A DNA stretch of 6,325 nucleotides from Ruminococcus sp. UBA7477 (GTDB lineage Bacteria; Bacillota; Clostridia; Oscillospirales; Ruminococcaceae), in contig DLOT01000018.1 in the NCBI GenBank assembly GCA_002479715.1, positions 1 through 6,325 of the forward strand. The letters are read 5' to 3'. Shown piece after piece: positions 1 through 6,039 of the stretch. The translations under genes and the position numbers were made by a program. Positions within the stretch are counted from its first letter, which is position 1. Each line of letters begins with the position of its first letter. The notes below the pieces were generated by a model. It was not told the DNA's origin. It saw nothing but the letters and a program-made list of their open reading frames with translations, and made no database searches.

Positions 1-700
1 ACATAGCATCAATAAATGTATTTAATGCTGTTTTGGCTATATCTAAACGATCTCCTGCCATACTTCCTGAAACATCAACCACAAAGCTTATGTCATATGC
101 TGTTTCAATAACAACAGGAGAGTTTCTGTAATCAATATTCTCTCTCCAACAATCATACCATACTTCCCTATCAATTACAAGATATGTAGAAAAATGTGTT
201 GTAGTGTAACTAACAGTATTATTTTCCACATCTACTACGGTGTCCTCGTCCAATATTACATAACGATCATTAGTCTCATCATACCAAAGGATTGCAAGAT
301 TCTCCTCTGGTGTGCCATTAAGCAATGCTTCATCATATGTAAATGTAATAGTTGCATAATCAAAGTCCACTGTTGATGTAATATCAATAGGTGCTCCAAC
401 CATACCGACTACATTTGAAGAAAGCATATCAACGTTATACATATTTTTAAGTGTCACATGCTTGTCAATGATTCCGGGACAATCAAATGTTACAGATACT
501 TTTGTGACAGCAGAAATCTTGTCATCATCTGCATTAATATCCTGTTCAATTGTTTGCTCAAATCGTTCATCACCATCAAGAATACCATCTCCATCTGAAT
601 CAGGGTTTGTTGGTAAAAATCCAAAATCAGCAAGATTAAGATATCTGCTGAATGTGGAATAGCTTTTATTCGTATTATTAAAAAGATACTGAACAGGTTC
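1..700 (-). pseudogene. Headless fragment of a VWA / calcium-repeat protein, paralogue of the 1054-4143 gene; runs off the left edge
   Basis: The minus strand is open without a stop from 700 to the window edge (233 codons), directly after an in-frame TAA at 701-703. No ATG, GTG or TTG occurs in roughly the first 60 codons, so nothing obvious starts this frame. The translation has one DSDGDGILDGDE calcium-type repeat, then a beta domain containing VVGMVGAP, LAILWYDE and TTHFSTYLVID, then the beginning of a VWA domain with the metal-site motif DVSGSM (near 58-75). The same blocks occur in the same order in residues 290-480 of the large downstream-facing neighbour (VVGLVGEP, LLFLWYDE, TTHFSRYMVVD, DCSGSM), at roughly 40-45% identity by eye, so this is an old paralogue rather than a recent copy. 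The N-terminal half is missing. I read it as a displaced 3' remnant. Translation from an internal start, or a gene broken by frameshift, remains possible. The C-terminus is outside the window. Confidence 0.75.
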
Positions 701-717
701 TTAGATGGTACATAAAA

Positions 718-1017
718 TCAAAACCATCCAACAATCCATAGTAAAATAATAAGAAAATATGGTAAGGTAATAATTGCACATCCAATTAGTAGATGCTTCT
801 TGTAATTTTTAGTTTTTTCAAGGTTCTTCTTTTTAATTAAAAAGTATGAAAATAAATTAATAAATAAGCCAACAGATAATTGTAATACAGCCAATATCAG
901 AGTTAGATATTGATTATAATTTGATATCATGGACGAACCAATTTGAATGATACATAACAGCCATCCTAATATTGAGTATAATGTATTTAGTATAAAAAAT
1001 AATAATTTATTTTTCAT
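718..1017 (-). CDS. Small three-helix membrane protein, candidate partner or immunity protein of the upstream large protein
   Basis: This 99-residue protein is not one I recognise. It is very hydrophobic, with three likely membrane segments at about residues 5-26, 36-61 and 76-98. They are separated by a short polar loop and a strongly basic loop (IKKKNLEKTKNYKKH, 61-75), which should face the cytoplasm by the positive-inside rule. The ATG is preceded by GAGGA with a 6-nt spacer (1024-1028), so the start is well supported and the gene is probably translated. It begins 36 bp after the stop of the 1029-residue gene on the same strand, with no terminator seen between, so co-transcription is likely. 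GC content is about 23% by hand count, far below its right-hand neighbours, which suggests horizontal acquisition. The position right after a gene with a C-terminal hydrolase domain, plus the small size and membrane topology, fit an immunity protein. That role is inference only; it could equally be an unrelated small membrane protein. Confidence 0.8.
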   Translation of the reverse strand: MKNKLLFFILNTLYSILGWLLCIIQIGSSMISNYNQYLTLILAVLQLSVGLFINLFSYFLIKKKNLEKTKNYKKHLLIGCAIITLPYFLIILLWIVGWF

Positions 1018-1023
1018 TCTATT

Positions 1024-1028
1024 TCCTC
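1024..1028 (-). promoter_or_regulatory. Ribosome binding site of the small membrane protein gene
   Basis: GAGGA on the minus strand lies 6 nt before the ATG at 1015-1017. It fixes the start of an otherwise unrecognised short gene and supports its being real. Confidence 0.75.
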
Positions 1029-1053
1029 GTTATCATGATCATATATTGATTGC

Positions 1054-4000
1054 TTATTGATTAAATCTTTCACTCCATAATTCATTATCAAAATCAATAG
1101 TATATGAACCTTCACGTTTTCCAATGCTTTTTTTCAATTTTGAAGGTAGCCAAGCAATAGCTTTAGCATCAATATTATCATTGAATGCTTTATTCCAAGC
1201 TGAACTTGCTAATTCAGCGCAATTATTTGTAAATAAATCGTACCAGTTATGTTCGGCAAAATATTTAATAACGATCTGTAATTGTTCTGATGTTATGCCA
1301 CGGTCAATAGCCTTATTATCATTATAATCGAAATCTTCATCATATATTACATTAAACTCTATGTTGAAATGAACACCAGCAGTTGCACCATTGGAATTTC
1401 CATTGGAACTTCCACTAGAAGAATTTGTATTAGATGAACCTGAAGAACTTGCTCCGGATGAACCACTAGAAGAGCCGCCACCACCAGATGACTCACTTCC
1501 TGAAGAACCGCCAACAAAGCCAGAACCACCGCTGGGACCATTTCCACCATAGTTAAAATTTCCAATTGTTACATATTTTCCAGGTGTAACATCGTATTTT
1601 TGAGGTGACACGCTAACCCAATGGTCATTTGAATTGTTTTTATTATATATATAACCAGCCTCAAAATTTGTGAAATCCAATTTATCATTTATATAACTCT
1701 GATAAATAAGAAAAGAATGTCCACCATCAGGCCATTTGGAGTCGTTATATGAAATAATTATAAGTTCACCGGTAATTCCACCAGCAAGTCCCTTATTAAG
1801 TGGATCACCTTCATACTCGTATTTATTTCCACTTGGATCATCATATACCACTCCATAAGTTTCATCATAATCCAAAATTCCATCTCCATCAGAATCATTG
1901 CAACTCGGATCGGAGTACATAAAGAAGTAATATTCTTTTTTACCTGAACTTCCTATCTTATAACGAATAGTAGGATCAATTTCATGACCATCAGGAAGTC
2001 CGTCATTATCAGTATCAGGCACAGCCGGATTAGAGAAGAACGTGTCTGTTTCAGGGTCGTTTCTCAGAATCATACCATTCTGAATTCTGATTCCAGCCGC
2101 TTCAACTGCATCATACAGTCCATCTCTGTCGGTATCTTTAGTGTCAAAATCTCCACCAATACCGATTTCAGTATAAATATCAACAAGTTCATCAGCAGTA
2201 TATGCCTTAAAGAACTCTCCATGTGAAATATTAGCTATTTCTTCGAGTCTTGAATCATATGATGAGCCTAAGCCAATAGTGTAGATTTTAATAGACTTTC
2301 TCTTGTCAGTGCTATTCTTATCATAAATAGAGTGAAGCAGAGAAAGTGTGCTGCTGTAACTTCCGTCTTCACCATCTGAAAGAAGAATAATTCTATTATT
2401 AGTATAATAAGCACCAATAGTATTTTCTTCAAAAGCGTTATAAGATTCTGTCAGTGCAGCGTAAAAGCTGGTTCCTCCATTACTTGTAATGTTCTGCAAT
2501 GATAATTTCAAATTTTCCTTATTGTCTGTCATTGCCTGTGCTGTACTTGCACTGCTCGTAAAAAGAACCACAGCGGTCTTGTCTATAATGTTCATATTCC
2601 GAATAAACTCAGTAGCAGCTTCAATTCTTTGACAAGTCTTTGGAAATAGTCCTTCATACGCAGAATCAATTCCAGATCTGATACTTATCCTATCGTTACT
2701 ATCCATGCTTCCGGAACAATCAATCGCTAAAACAGTATTATGATAAATATCAGGCTCTCCATGTGTTCCTTTTGCTCCTGGATTGTAGTCAAACTCCACA
2801 GCCCAAGCTTCAAACCACTGATACTTATCAACGACCATGTATCTGCTGAAATGAGTTGTCTGGATACTTACCAAGCTGTTTTTCTCATCATAGATTGTAT
2901 TGAGTTCGACAAACTGGTAGTTATCTTCATCATACCACAAAAACAGAAGATTGTCAAATTTTGTATCACCAAGTTTAGTCTGGTCAATCTTGAAAGACAA
3001 TGTAGCAGTTTCAAAATCGGAAGTAGTTTCGATAGAGAAAGGCTCTCCAACCAATCCTACTACACCGCTGCAGATCACGTCAGCGTCCATAATGCTCTTT
3101 ACGGACATTGTACTTTGGAGATTACCAGTACCCTCCATCGAAACAATAACCTGTTCTACGGCACAATCTTTGTTCTCTACATCATATACATAAGTCTGAT
3201 CAAACTTTTCCTCTCCGTCAGGAGTTCCGTCTCCGTCTGTATCGGGGAGATTGGGATTTGTACCAAGAGCGACCTCATCAGCATCACTAAGACCATCGAA
3301 ATCGGTATCAGGCTCTAAAGGATTAGTTCCATAGGTGTTGACTTCATCGCCATCGCTCAAATTATCACTATCCGAATCGCTATCCCAAGGAGATGTACCC
3401 TGAACATATTCCTGATAGTTTGCAAGACCATCACTGTCAAAATCTTCATCTCCGTCCGCTACGCCATTGCTGTCTGTATCAGACAGTGTAGGATCAGTGC
3501 CAGTTTCAAACACCTCATAGCAATCATCAAGCATATCGCCGTCTGTATCTACAAGAGTTGCATCTGTTCCGAGGAACTGTTCTACGCAGTCGGGAAGATG
3601 ATCTCCGTCTGTATCTTTGAGAATTACCCAATTATCATAATCCTCAAAGAAGTCAGGAAAATCGTTCTCGTTCTCGTCTTTCATGTACTGCCACTCATCA
3701 TAGGGAATATCCAACGGTTCTGAGGTTGTCCCCACGAACGAGCTTGCATTACTGCTATTGTTCGCATTGAAACTGGGGCAAGTCAGAACAATACTCTCAG
3801 CAATGATAACTACATTATTGAGATTGAGATTTTGAGCATTGATCGTTACATTGCCGAACGGAGCATAGATAAGTCCGTTGAGATTTACATTCTGGCTTTC
3901 AATGAAAATATCTCCATATTTAGAGAAGATAACAGAATCATTCGTATTCTTTACTTCTCCGTAGAGATTAACATCTTCGAGAGCCTTGAGAGCATTGTTG

Positions 4001-4143
4001 ATGTTGATATTACCTGTCAACGTAGCTTCACCCTGTACCTCAGTAGGTACATTGATATTGATGTTCATTTCATCAAGTATATAGTCCTCATCGTGTTCAT
4101 CAACATTAGAAGCTGAAAAATACTGATTGTCTATGCTCTGCAT
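1054..4143 (-). CDS. Large multidomain protein: Asn-rich beta repeats, TSP3-like calcium repeats, VWA domain, C-terminal permuted papain-like hydrolase
   Basis: 1029 residues. In order: Asn-rich short beta repeats (about 60-127, NVNLNG, NLNLNN), probably a beta-solenoid-like stalk; six or more DxDxDG calcium repeats (177-312, e.g. DTDGDGTPDGEE); a beta domain (about 325-440) ending in THFSRYMVV; a VWA domain (about 468-660) with all metal-site residues, D475-x-S477-x-S479, T558 and D590; three more calcium repeats (670-761); then a C-terminal domain (about 790-1010) with GGHSFL (H809) and NNCAELASSAWN (C975). His before Cys and the NC..(F)A..W pattern match circularly permuted NlpC/P60- or LRAT-like hydrolases. 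A Gly/Ser/Asn linker (865-923) lies inside this last domain. Proteins of this build are normally secreted, yet there is no signal peptide, no membrane segment and no LPXTG anchor. TAG immediately precedes the ATG in frame, so it cannot be extended. No ribosome binding site is visible, and a -10 box ends 2 nt before the ATG. A 5'-truncated gene is likely. The substrate of the hydrolase cannot be read from sequence. Confidence 0.9.
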   Translation of the reverse strand: MQSIDNQYFSASNVDEHDEDYILDEMNININVPTEVQGEATLTGNININNALKALEDVNLYGEVKNTNDSVIFSKYGDIFIESQNVNLNGLIYAPFGNVTINAQNLNLNNVVIIAESIVLTCPSFNANNSSNASSFVGTTSEPLDIPYDEWQYMKDENENDFPDFFEDYDNWVILKDTDGDHLPDCVEQFLGTDATLVDTDGDMLDDCYEVFETGTDPTLSDTDSNGVADGDEDFDSDGLANYQEYVQGTSPWDSDSDSDNLSDGDEVNTYGTNPLEPDTDFDGLSDADEVALGTNPNLPDTDGDGTPDGEEKFDQTYVYDVENKDCAVEQVIVSMEGTGNLQSTMSVKSIMDADVICSGVVGLVGEPFSIETTSDFETATLSFKIDQTKLGDTKFDNLLFLWYDEDNYQFVELNTIYDEKNSLVSIQTTHFSRYMVVDKYQWFEAWAVEFDYNPGAKGTHGEPDIYHNTVLAIDCSGSMDSNDRISIRSGIDSAYEGLFPKTCQRIEAATEFIRNMNIIDKTAVVLFTSSASTAQAMTDNKENLKLSLQNITSNGGTSFYAALTESYNAFEENTIGAYYTNNRIILLSDGEDGSYSSTLSLLHSIYDKNSTDKRKSIKIYTIGLGSSYDSRLEEIANISHGEFFKAYTADELVDIYTEIGIGGDFDTKDTDRDGLYDAVEAAGIRIQNGMILRNDPETDTFFSNPAVPDTDNDGLPDGHEIDPTIRYKIGSSGKKEYYFFMYSDPSCNDSDGDGILDYDETYGVVYDDPSGNKYEYEGDPLNKGLAGGITGELIIISYNDSKWPDGGHSFLIYQSYINDKLDFTNFEAGYIYNKNNSNDHWVSVSPQKYDVTPGKYVTIGNFNYGGNGPSGGSGFVGGSSGSESSGGGGSSSGSSGASSSGSSNTNSSSGSSNGNSNGATAGVHFNIEFNVIYDEDFDYNDNKAIDRGITSEQLQIVIKYFAEHNWYDLFTNNCAELASSAWNKAFNDNIDAKAIAWLPSKLKKSIGKREGSYTIDFDNELWSERFNQ
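1375..1551 (-). repeat. Low-complexity Gly/Ser/Asn linker (about 59 codons) inside the C-terminal hydrolase domain
   Basis: Residues 865-923 of the large protein are almost entirely Gly, Ser, Asn and a few Thr/Ala (for example GGGGSSSGSSGASSSGSS). Codons are mixed, and I see no perfect tandem DNA repeat, so this is a selected or old low-complexity linker rather than a fresh slippage expansion. It separates the His-containing half (GGHSFL) from the Cys-containing half (NNCAELA) of the domain and would be disordered and surface-exposed. Confidence 0.8.
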
Positions 4144-4145
4144 CT

Positions 4146-4174
4146 ATTATACCCCATTCAGCCCCGAAATGCAA
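4146..4174 (-). promoter_or_regulatory. Sigma-A-type promoter abutting the start codon of the large VWA gene
   Basis: On the minus strand TTGCAT (4169-4174) is followed after exactly 17 nt by a perfect TATAAT (4146-4151). Transcription should start near 4137-4142, that is at or just inside the ATG at 4141-4143. The RNA would then have no leader and no ribosome binding site. Either translation is leaderless, or it starts further in (next in-frame ATG is codon 26, with no well-placed ribosome binding site), or the promoter has become fused to the interior of a gene. The match is good, but function is not shown. Confidence 0.6.
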
Positions 4175-4206
4175 GACCTACGCAGATGATTTTAAAGCGA
4201 ACGGAC

Positions 4207-4238
4207 AAAAAAACGACCTGCGAATAACCGCAGGTCGT
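4207..4238 (-). terminator. Strong intrinsic terminator of the sigma factor / zinc-ribbon transcript
   Basis: A perfect 10-bp stem (ACGACCTGCG / CGCAGGTCGT, 4213-4222 with 4229-4238) with a 6-nt loop is followed, reading the minus strand, by seven consecutive T (4207-4213). There is no T-run on the other side, so it acts leftward only. It sits 77 bp past the zinc-ribbon stop codon and isolates that unit from the large VWA gene, which starts about 60 bp further on. Confidence 0.92.
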
Positions 4239-4314
4239 AAAAATCGGTCGGTTTTATCTCAAACATACAGTAGTCTGCGCTTATTATCGCACCGATTTAC
4301 GGAAATCCGAGAGC

Positions 4315-4593
4315 TTAGCCCTCTTCCTTCATCTTAGCGAAGCACGCGCTGCAATATACAGGACGGTCTTCCTTGGGCTTGAAAGGAACTCTGGCTTCTC
4401 CGCCGCAAGCAGCGCAGGTAGCTGTGAACATTTCTCTTTCGCCCTTAGCGGAGTTCTTTCTAGCATCTCTGCATTCCTTGCATCTCTGAGGCTCGTTTAC
4501 AAAGCCTTTCTCAGCATAGAACTCCTGCTCGCCTGCTGTAAATACGAACTCCTTGCCGCACTCCTTGCAGACTAATGTCTTGTCTTCGTACAT
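4315..4593 (-). CDS. Small double zinc-ribbon protein
   Basis: 92 residues with two four-cysteine zinc sites. The first half (about 1-45) has CKECGKEF (C9, C12) and CKEC (C38, C41) around a FVNEP segment, as in the probable zinc-ribbon family often found in Firmicutes. The second half has CAACG (C60, C63), then VPFKPKEDRPVYCSACF (C81, C84), the CxxC...RPVYCxxCF module. Such modules usually bind nucleic acid or protein, but no specific partner can be read here. The start is placed at 4593 because GAGGG lies 7 nt upstream and the cysteine module begins right after it. A longer frame from 4662 would add 23 residues encoded by the tRNA-like stretch and is not credible. It lies 114 bp after the sigma factor gene on the same strand with no good promoter of its own, and ends before a strong terminator. 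Co-transcription with the sigma factor is therefore likely, which hints at a regulatory role. Confidence 0.88.
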   Translation of the reverse strand: MYEDKTLVCKECGKEFVFTAGEQEFYAEKGFVNEPQRCKECRDARKNSAKGEREMFTATCAACGGEARVPFKPKEDRPVYCSACFAKMKEEG

Positions 4594-4600
4594 GATTTTT

Positions 4601-4605
4601 CCCTC
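4601..4605 (-). promoter_or_regulatory. Ribosome binding site deciding the zinc-ribbon start
   Basis: GAGGG on the minus strand stands 7 nt before the ATG at 4591-4593. It favours this start over the upstream in-frame ATG at 4662, which has no comparable site. Confidence 0.75.
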
Positions 4606-4625
4606 GCTTAAAGTATAAAAATTTT

Positions 4626-4687
4626 GCCCGGTCGGACTTACACCGACACCTTTGATAAACAACGCTCTGTAATTAAGCTATCGGACC
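4626..4687 (-). pseudogene. Degenerate tRNA-like sequence between the sigma factor and zinc-ribbon genes
   Basis: Read on the minus strand, this 62-nt stretch follows the tRNA order. It has a 7-nt acceptor-like start (GGTCCGA), the TA of positions 8-9, a D-arm (GCTT / GAGC around a 7-nt loop) and a T-arm with a perfect 5-bp stem and 7-nt loop (GTCGG, TGTAAGT, CCGAC). It also has half of an anticodon arm (TTGTTTA then TCAAA). It is about 10 nt too short, the 5' anticodon strand is missing, the D-loop lacks GG, the T-loop lacks TTC, and no CCA or clean acceptor pairing follows. It therefore cannot be a working tRNA. The loop TTGTTTA would place GTT (Asn) as the ancestral anticodon, but that is a guess. 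It lies in the presumed leader of the zinc-ribbon gene, so it may persist as an RNA structure, or the likeness may be chance. Confidence 0.45.
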
Positions 4688-4693
4688 GTATAT

Positions 4694-4706
4694 GCGGCTA
4701 AGCCGC
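4694..4706 (-). other. Small GC-rich hairpin just after the sigma factor stop codon
   Basis: GCGGC / GCCGC form a 5-bp stem with a 3-nt loop one base past the TAA at 4708-4710. No T-run follows on the minus strand, so it is not a standard terminator. It could mark an RNA end, pause or stability site between the two genes of the unit. Confidence 0.35.
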
Positions 4707-4707
4707 T

Positions 4708-5271
4708 TTATATCTCAAGAATGGATTTCTTCAGCTTTCGTCTTGCTCTTTGCATTGCGTTATCAACAGACTTTCCCGAAATCCCAAGCCTGTCGGCAAT
4801 ATCTGCATACGAAAGCCCTCTTAAATACAGCTTCAGTACATTCCACTCAGTAGCCGTCAGCATCTGAGAAACACTTTTAAACAGCAGTCTCTCCTGCTCC
4901 TCACGGACAACAATACTCTCGGGACTTTCCTCCGAGCCTTCGCACAACATATTGTCTTCAAGCGAAACCGACGGATTATCGCCTGTTTTCAGCCCAAGCA
5001 TTCTGTTTCTGATGCACACCGCAGCAAAAGTGCGAAAAGACGCTCCGCCGCTGGGACTATACGCCTTAACTGCATCGAGCAGACCCATAACTCCCTCCTG
5101 AAGGAAGTCATCAAAGTCACCGCCCGAAGCGCCAAGCTTAGCGGCCAGTGCGGAAACGGTTGAGTTAAAACGGATTATCAGCGCAGTCAAAGCAGACTTA
5201 TCGCCCGCAGCCAATGCGGCAAGTTTCTCATCACTTACAGACGAGAACTGCTCGGCAAGCTTATGCGCCAT
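4708..5271 (-). CDS. RNA polymerase sigma-70 family factor, SigH-like
   Basis: 187 residues from the chosen start. Region 2 spans about 14-95 and includes DDFLQEGVMGLLDAVKAY (core binding and -10 recognition) and SFRTFAAVCIRNRM. Region 4 spans about 132-182 with a helix-turn-helix, GLSYADIADRLGISGKSVDNAMQRARRKL, for -35 contact. Region 3 is absent or very short. The SVDNAMQRARRKL ending and the overall size resemble the sporulation/stationary-phase factor SigH more than ECF factors, but I do not assign a symbol. The start at 5271 is preceded by GGAGGA about 6 nt away. A frame from 5376 would begin inside the -35 box of its own promoter, so it is rejected. The gene has a sigma-A-type promoter and a leader of roughly 70 nt, and probably continues into the zinc-ribbon gene. 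No anti-sigma gene is visible in the window. Confidence 0.92.
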   Translation of the reverse strand: MAHKLAEQFSSVSDEKLAALAAGDKSALTALIIRFNSTVSALAAKLGASGGDFDDFLQEGVMGLLDAVKAYSPSGGASFRTFAAVCIRNRMLGLKTGDNPSVSLEDNMLCEGSEESPESIVVREEQERLLFKSVSQMLTATEWNVLKLYLRGLSYADIADRLGISGKSVDNAMQRARRKLKKSILEI

Positions 5272-5274
5272 GAT

Positions 5275-5280
5275 ACTCCT
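5275..5280 (-). promoter_or_regulatory. Ribosome binding site deciding the sigma factor start
   Basis: The minus strand reads GGGAGGAGTATC before the ATG at 5269-5271, a near-perfect ribosome binding site with a standard spacer. It supports the 187-residue product over the longer 222-residue reading. Confidence 0.8.
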
Positions 5281-5347
5281 CCCAGCGCGGCTTGTAGTAT
5301 TTAAGACAAAAAAGACGCGCTTATACGACAAAAATTTGTACAGATAT

Positions 5348-5376
5348 ATAATAACACATCGCGCGTAATTTGTCAA
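5348..5376 (-). promoter_or_regulatory. Consensus sigma-A promoter of the sigma factor gene
   Basis: On the minus strand a perfect TTGACA (5371-5376) is followed by a 17-nt spacer and TATTAT (5348-5353). Predicted transcription start is near 5341, giving a leader of about 70 nt before the ATG at 5271. This is the strongest promoter in the window and suggests vegetative transcription of the factor. Confidence 0.85.
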
Positions 5377-5457
5377 GAGAAAAAATTAATTTCTTTCAAA
5401 AAATCCCACACTCCCGGCAAAGCACAGCCGTTTTCCGAAACTCGACCGAAAATTCGG

Positions 5458-6015
5458 CTATCTTAGTGCATATTCCGCCCTGCCATCGGAAAAAATGTCG
5501 CCTCCGTGGCAGTCGTTAGCCACAACCAACGGAAATCTGTTGAACCGCAGTTTTTTTACAGACTCGCAGCCCAGATCGTTAAACGCAATAACCTCGCACT
5601 CAGTTATGCACTTGCCCGCAAGCGCGCCGGCACCTCCGATCGCGCACAAATATACGGATTTGTTTCTCACGATAGCTTCACGAACCTCCTCAGACCGTTC
5701 GCCCTTGCCTATCATTCCTCCGAGACCCATATCCAACAGCTTAGGCGCATACTTGTCCATTCTGCCGGAGGTCGTTGGTCCGCATGATCCTATCGGTCTG
5801 CCCTCCGGGGCGGGAGTAGGTCCGGCATAATAGATGACCGCGTTTTCGATATCATAGGGCAACTTTTCGCCGTTTTCTATCATACTCATTATACGCTTAT
5901 GAGCGGCATCCCGCGAAGTATAGACTATACCCGACAGCAATATCTTATCGCCAACGTGCAGCTTATCGGCTGTTTTTTTCAGATCGCGCGCATCCAATTC
6001 CAAAGCCTGAGTCAT
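5458..6015 (-). CDS. Fumarate hydratase class I, beta subunit (FumA C-terminal / TtdB family)
   Basis: 185 residues, the usual length for the separate beta chain of the two-subunit iron-sulfur fumarase (or the closely related L-tartrate dehydratase), which interconverts fumarate and malate in the cytoplasm. Family motifs are all present: SGIVYTSRDAAHKRI (28-42), YYAGPTPAPEG then IGSCGPTTSGRMD (62-87), MIGKGE (101-106), AIGGAGAL (125-132), FNDLG (145-149) and FP..V.ND..G.D (161-173). The [4Fe-4S]-carrying alpha subunit is not in the window; in this family it normally lies just upstream, but here an unrelated 74-residue gene occupies that place. The start has GGGTG about 7 nt before the ATG. 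Sequence alone cannot separate fumarase from tartrate dehydratase; fumarase is more common in such anaerobes. No convincing terminator follows, only weak hairpins and a run of six T (5398-5403). Confidence 0.93.
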   Translation of the reverse strand: MTQALELDARDLKKTADKLHVGDKILLSGIVYTSRDAAHKRIMSMIENGEKLPYDIENAVIYYAGPTPAPEGRPIGSCGPTTSGRMDKYAPKLLDMGLGGMIGKGERSEEVREAIVRNKSVYLCAIGGAGALAGKCITECEVIAFNDLGCESVKKLRFNRFPLVVANDCHGGDIFSDGRAEYALR

Positions 6016-6039
6016 ATATTATCACCCTTCAAAACAATA

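Noticed and set aside
670..713. ATG at 711-713 as a start for the headless paralogue fragment
   Set aside because: It is in a different frame, ends after 11 codons at a TAA and has only a poor ribosome binding site. A +1 shift at the nearby T-run could link it, but nothing else supports that.
1359..1565. 68-codon minus-strand frame rich in Val, Leu and Ala within the large gene
   Set aside because: It is the shifted frame of the Gly/Ser linker, whose codons read as Val/Leu/Ala when offset; no independent start signal is seen.
1880..1910. Cellulosomal dockerin in the calcium repeats
   Set aside because: The motifs are DxDxDGxxD of the thrombospondin-3 type; the paired 22-residue dockerin segments with their helix and linker are not seen.
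2740..3318. 192-codon open frame on the plus strand inside the large VWA gene
   Set aside because: It is antisense to the calcium-repeat, beta and VWA regions, shows no recognisable domain or good ribosome binding site, and is explained by the composition of the opposite strand.
3200..3620. Repeated short blocks reading like a direct DNA repeat or CRISPR array
   Set aside because: The similarity comes from DxDxDG codons of protein repeats at irregular spacing, with no constant repeat and unique spacer pattern.
4594..4662. 23-residue N-terminal extension of the zinc-ribbon protein
   Set aside because: It is encoded by the tRNA-like stretch, lacks a ribosome binding site, and a good site precedes the inner ATG.
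5377..5457. Terminator after the fumarase beta gene
   Set aside because: Only short stems (4-5 bp) are present, and the six-T run at 5398-5403 is not directly preceded by a hairpin.
5495..5830. Plus-strand open frames opposite the fumarase beta gene
   Set aside because: The minus-strand reading carries every family motif at the expected length; the plus-strand frames are mirror products without family features.
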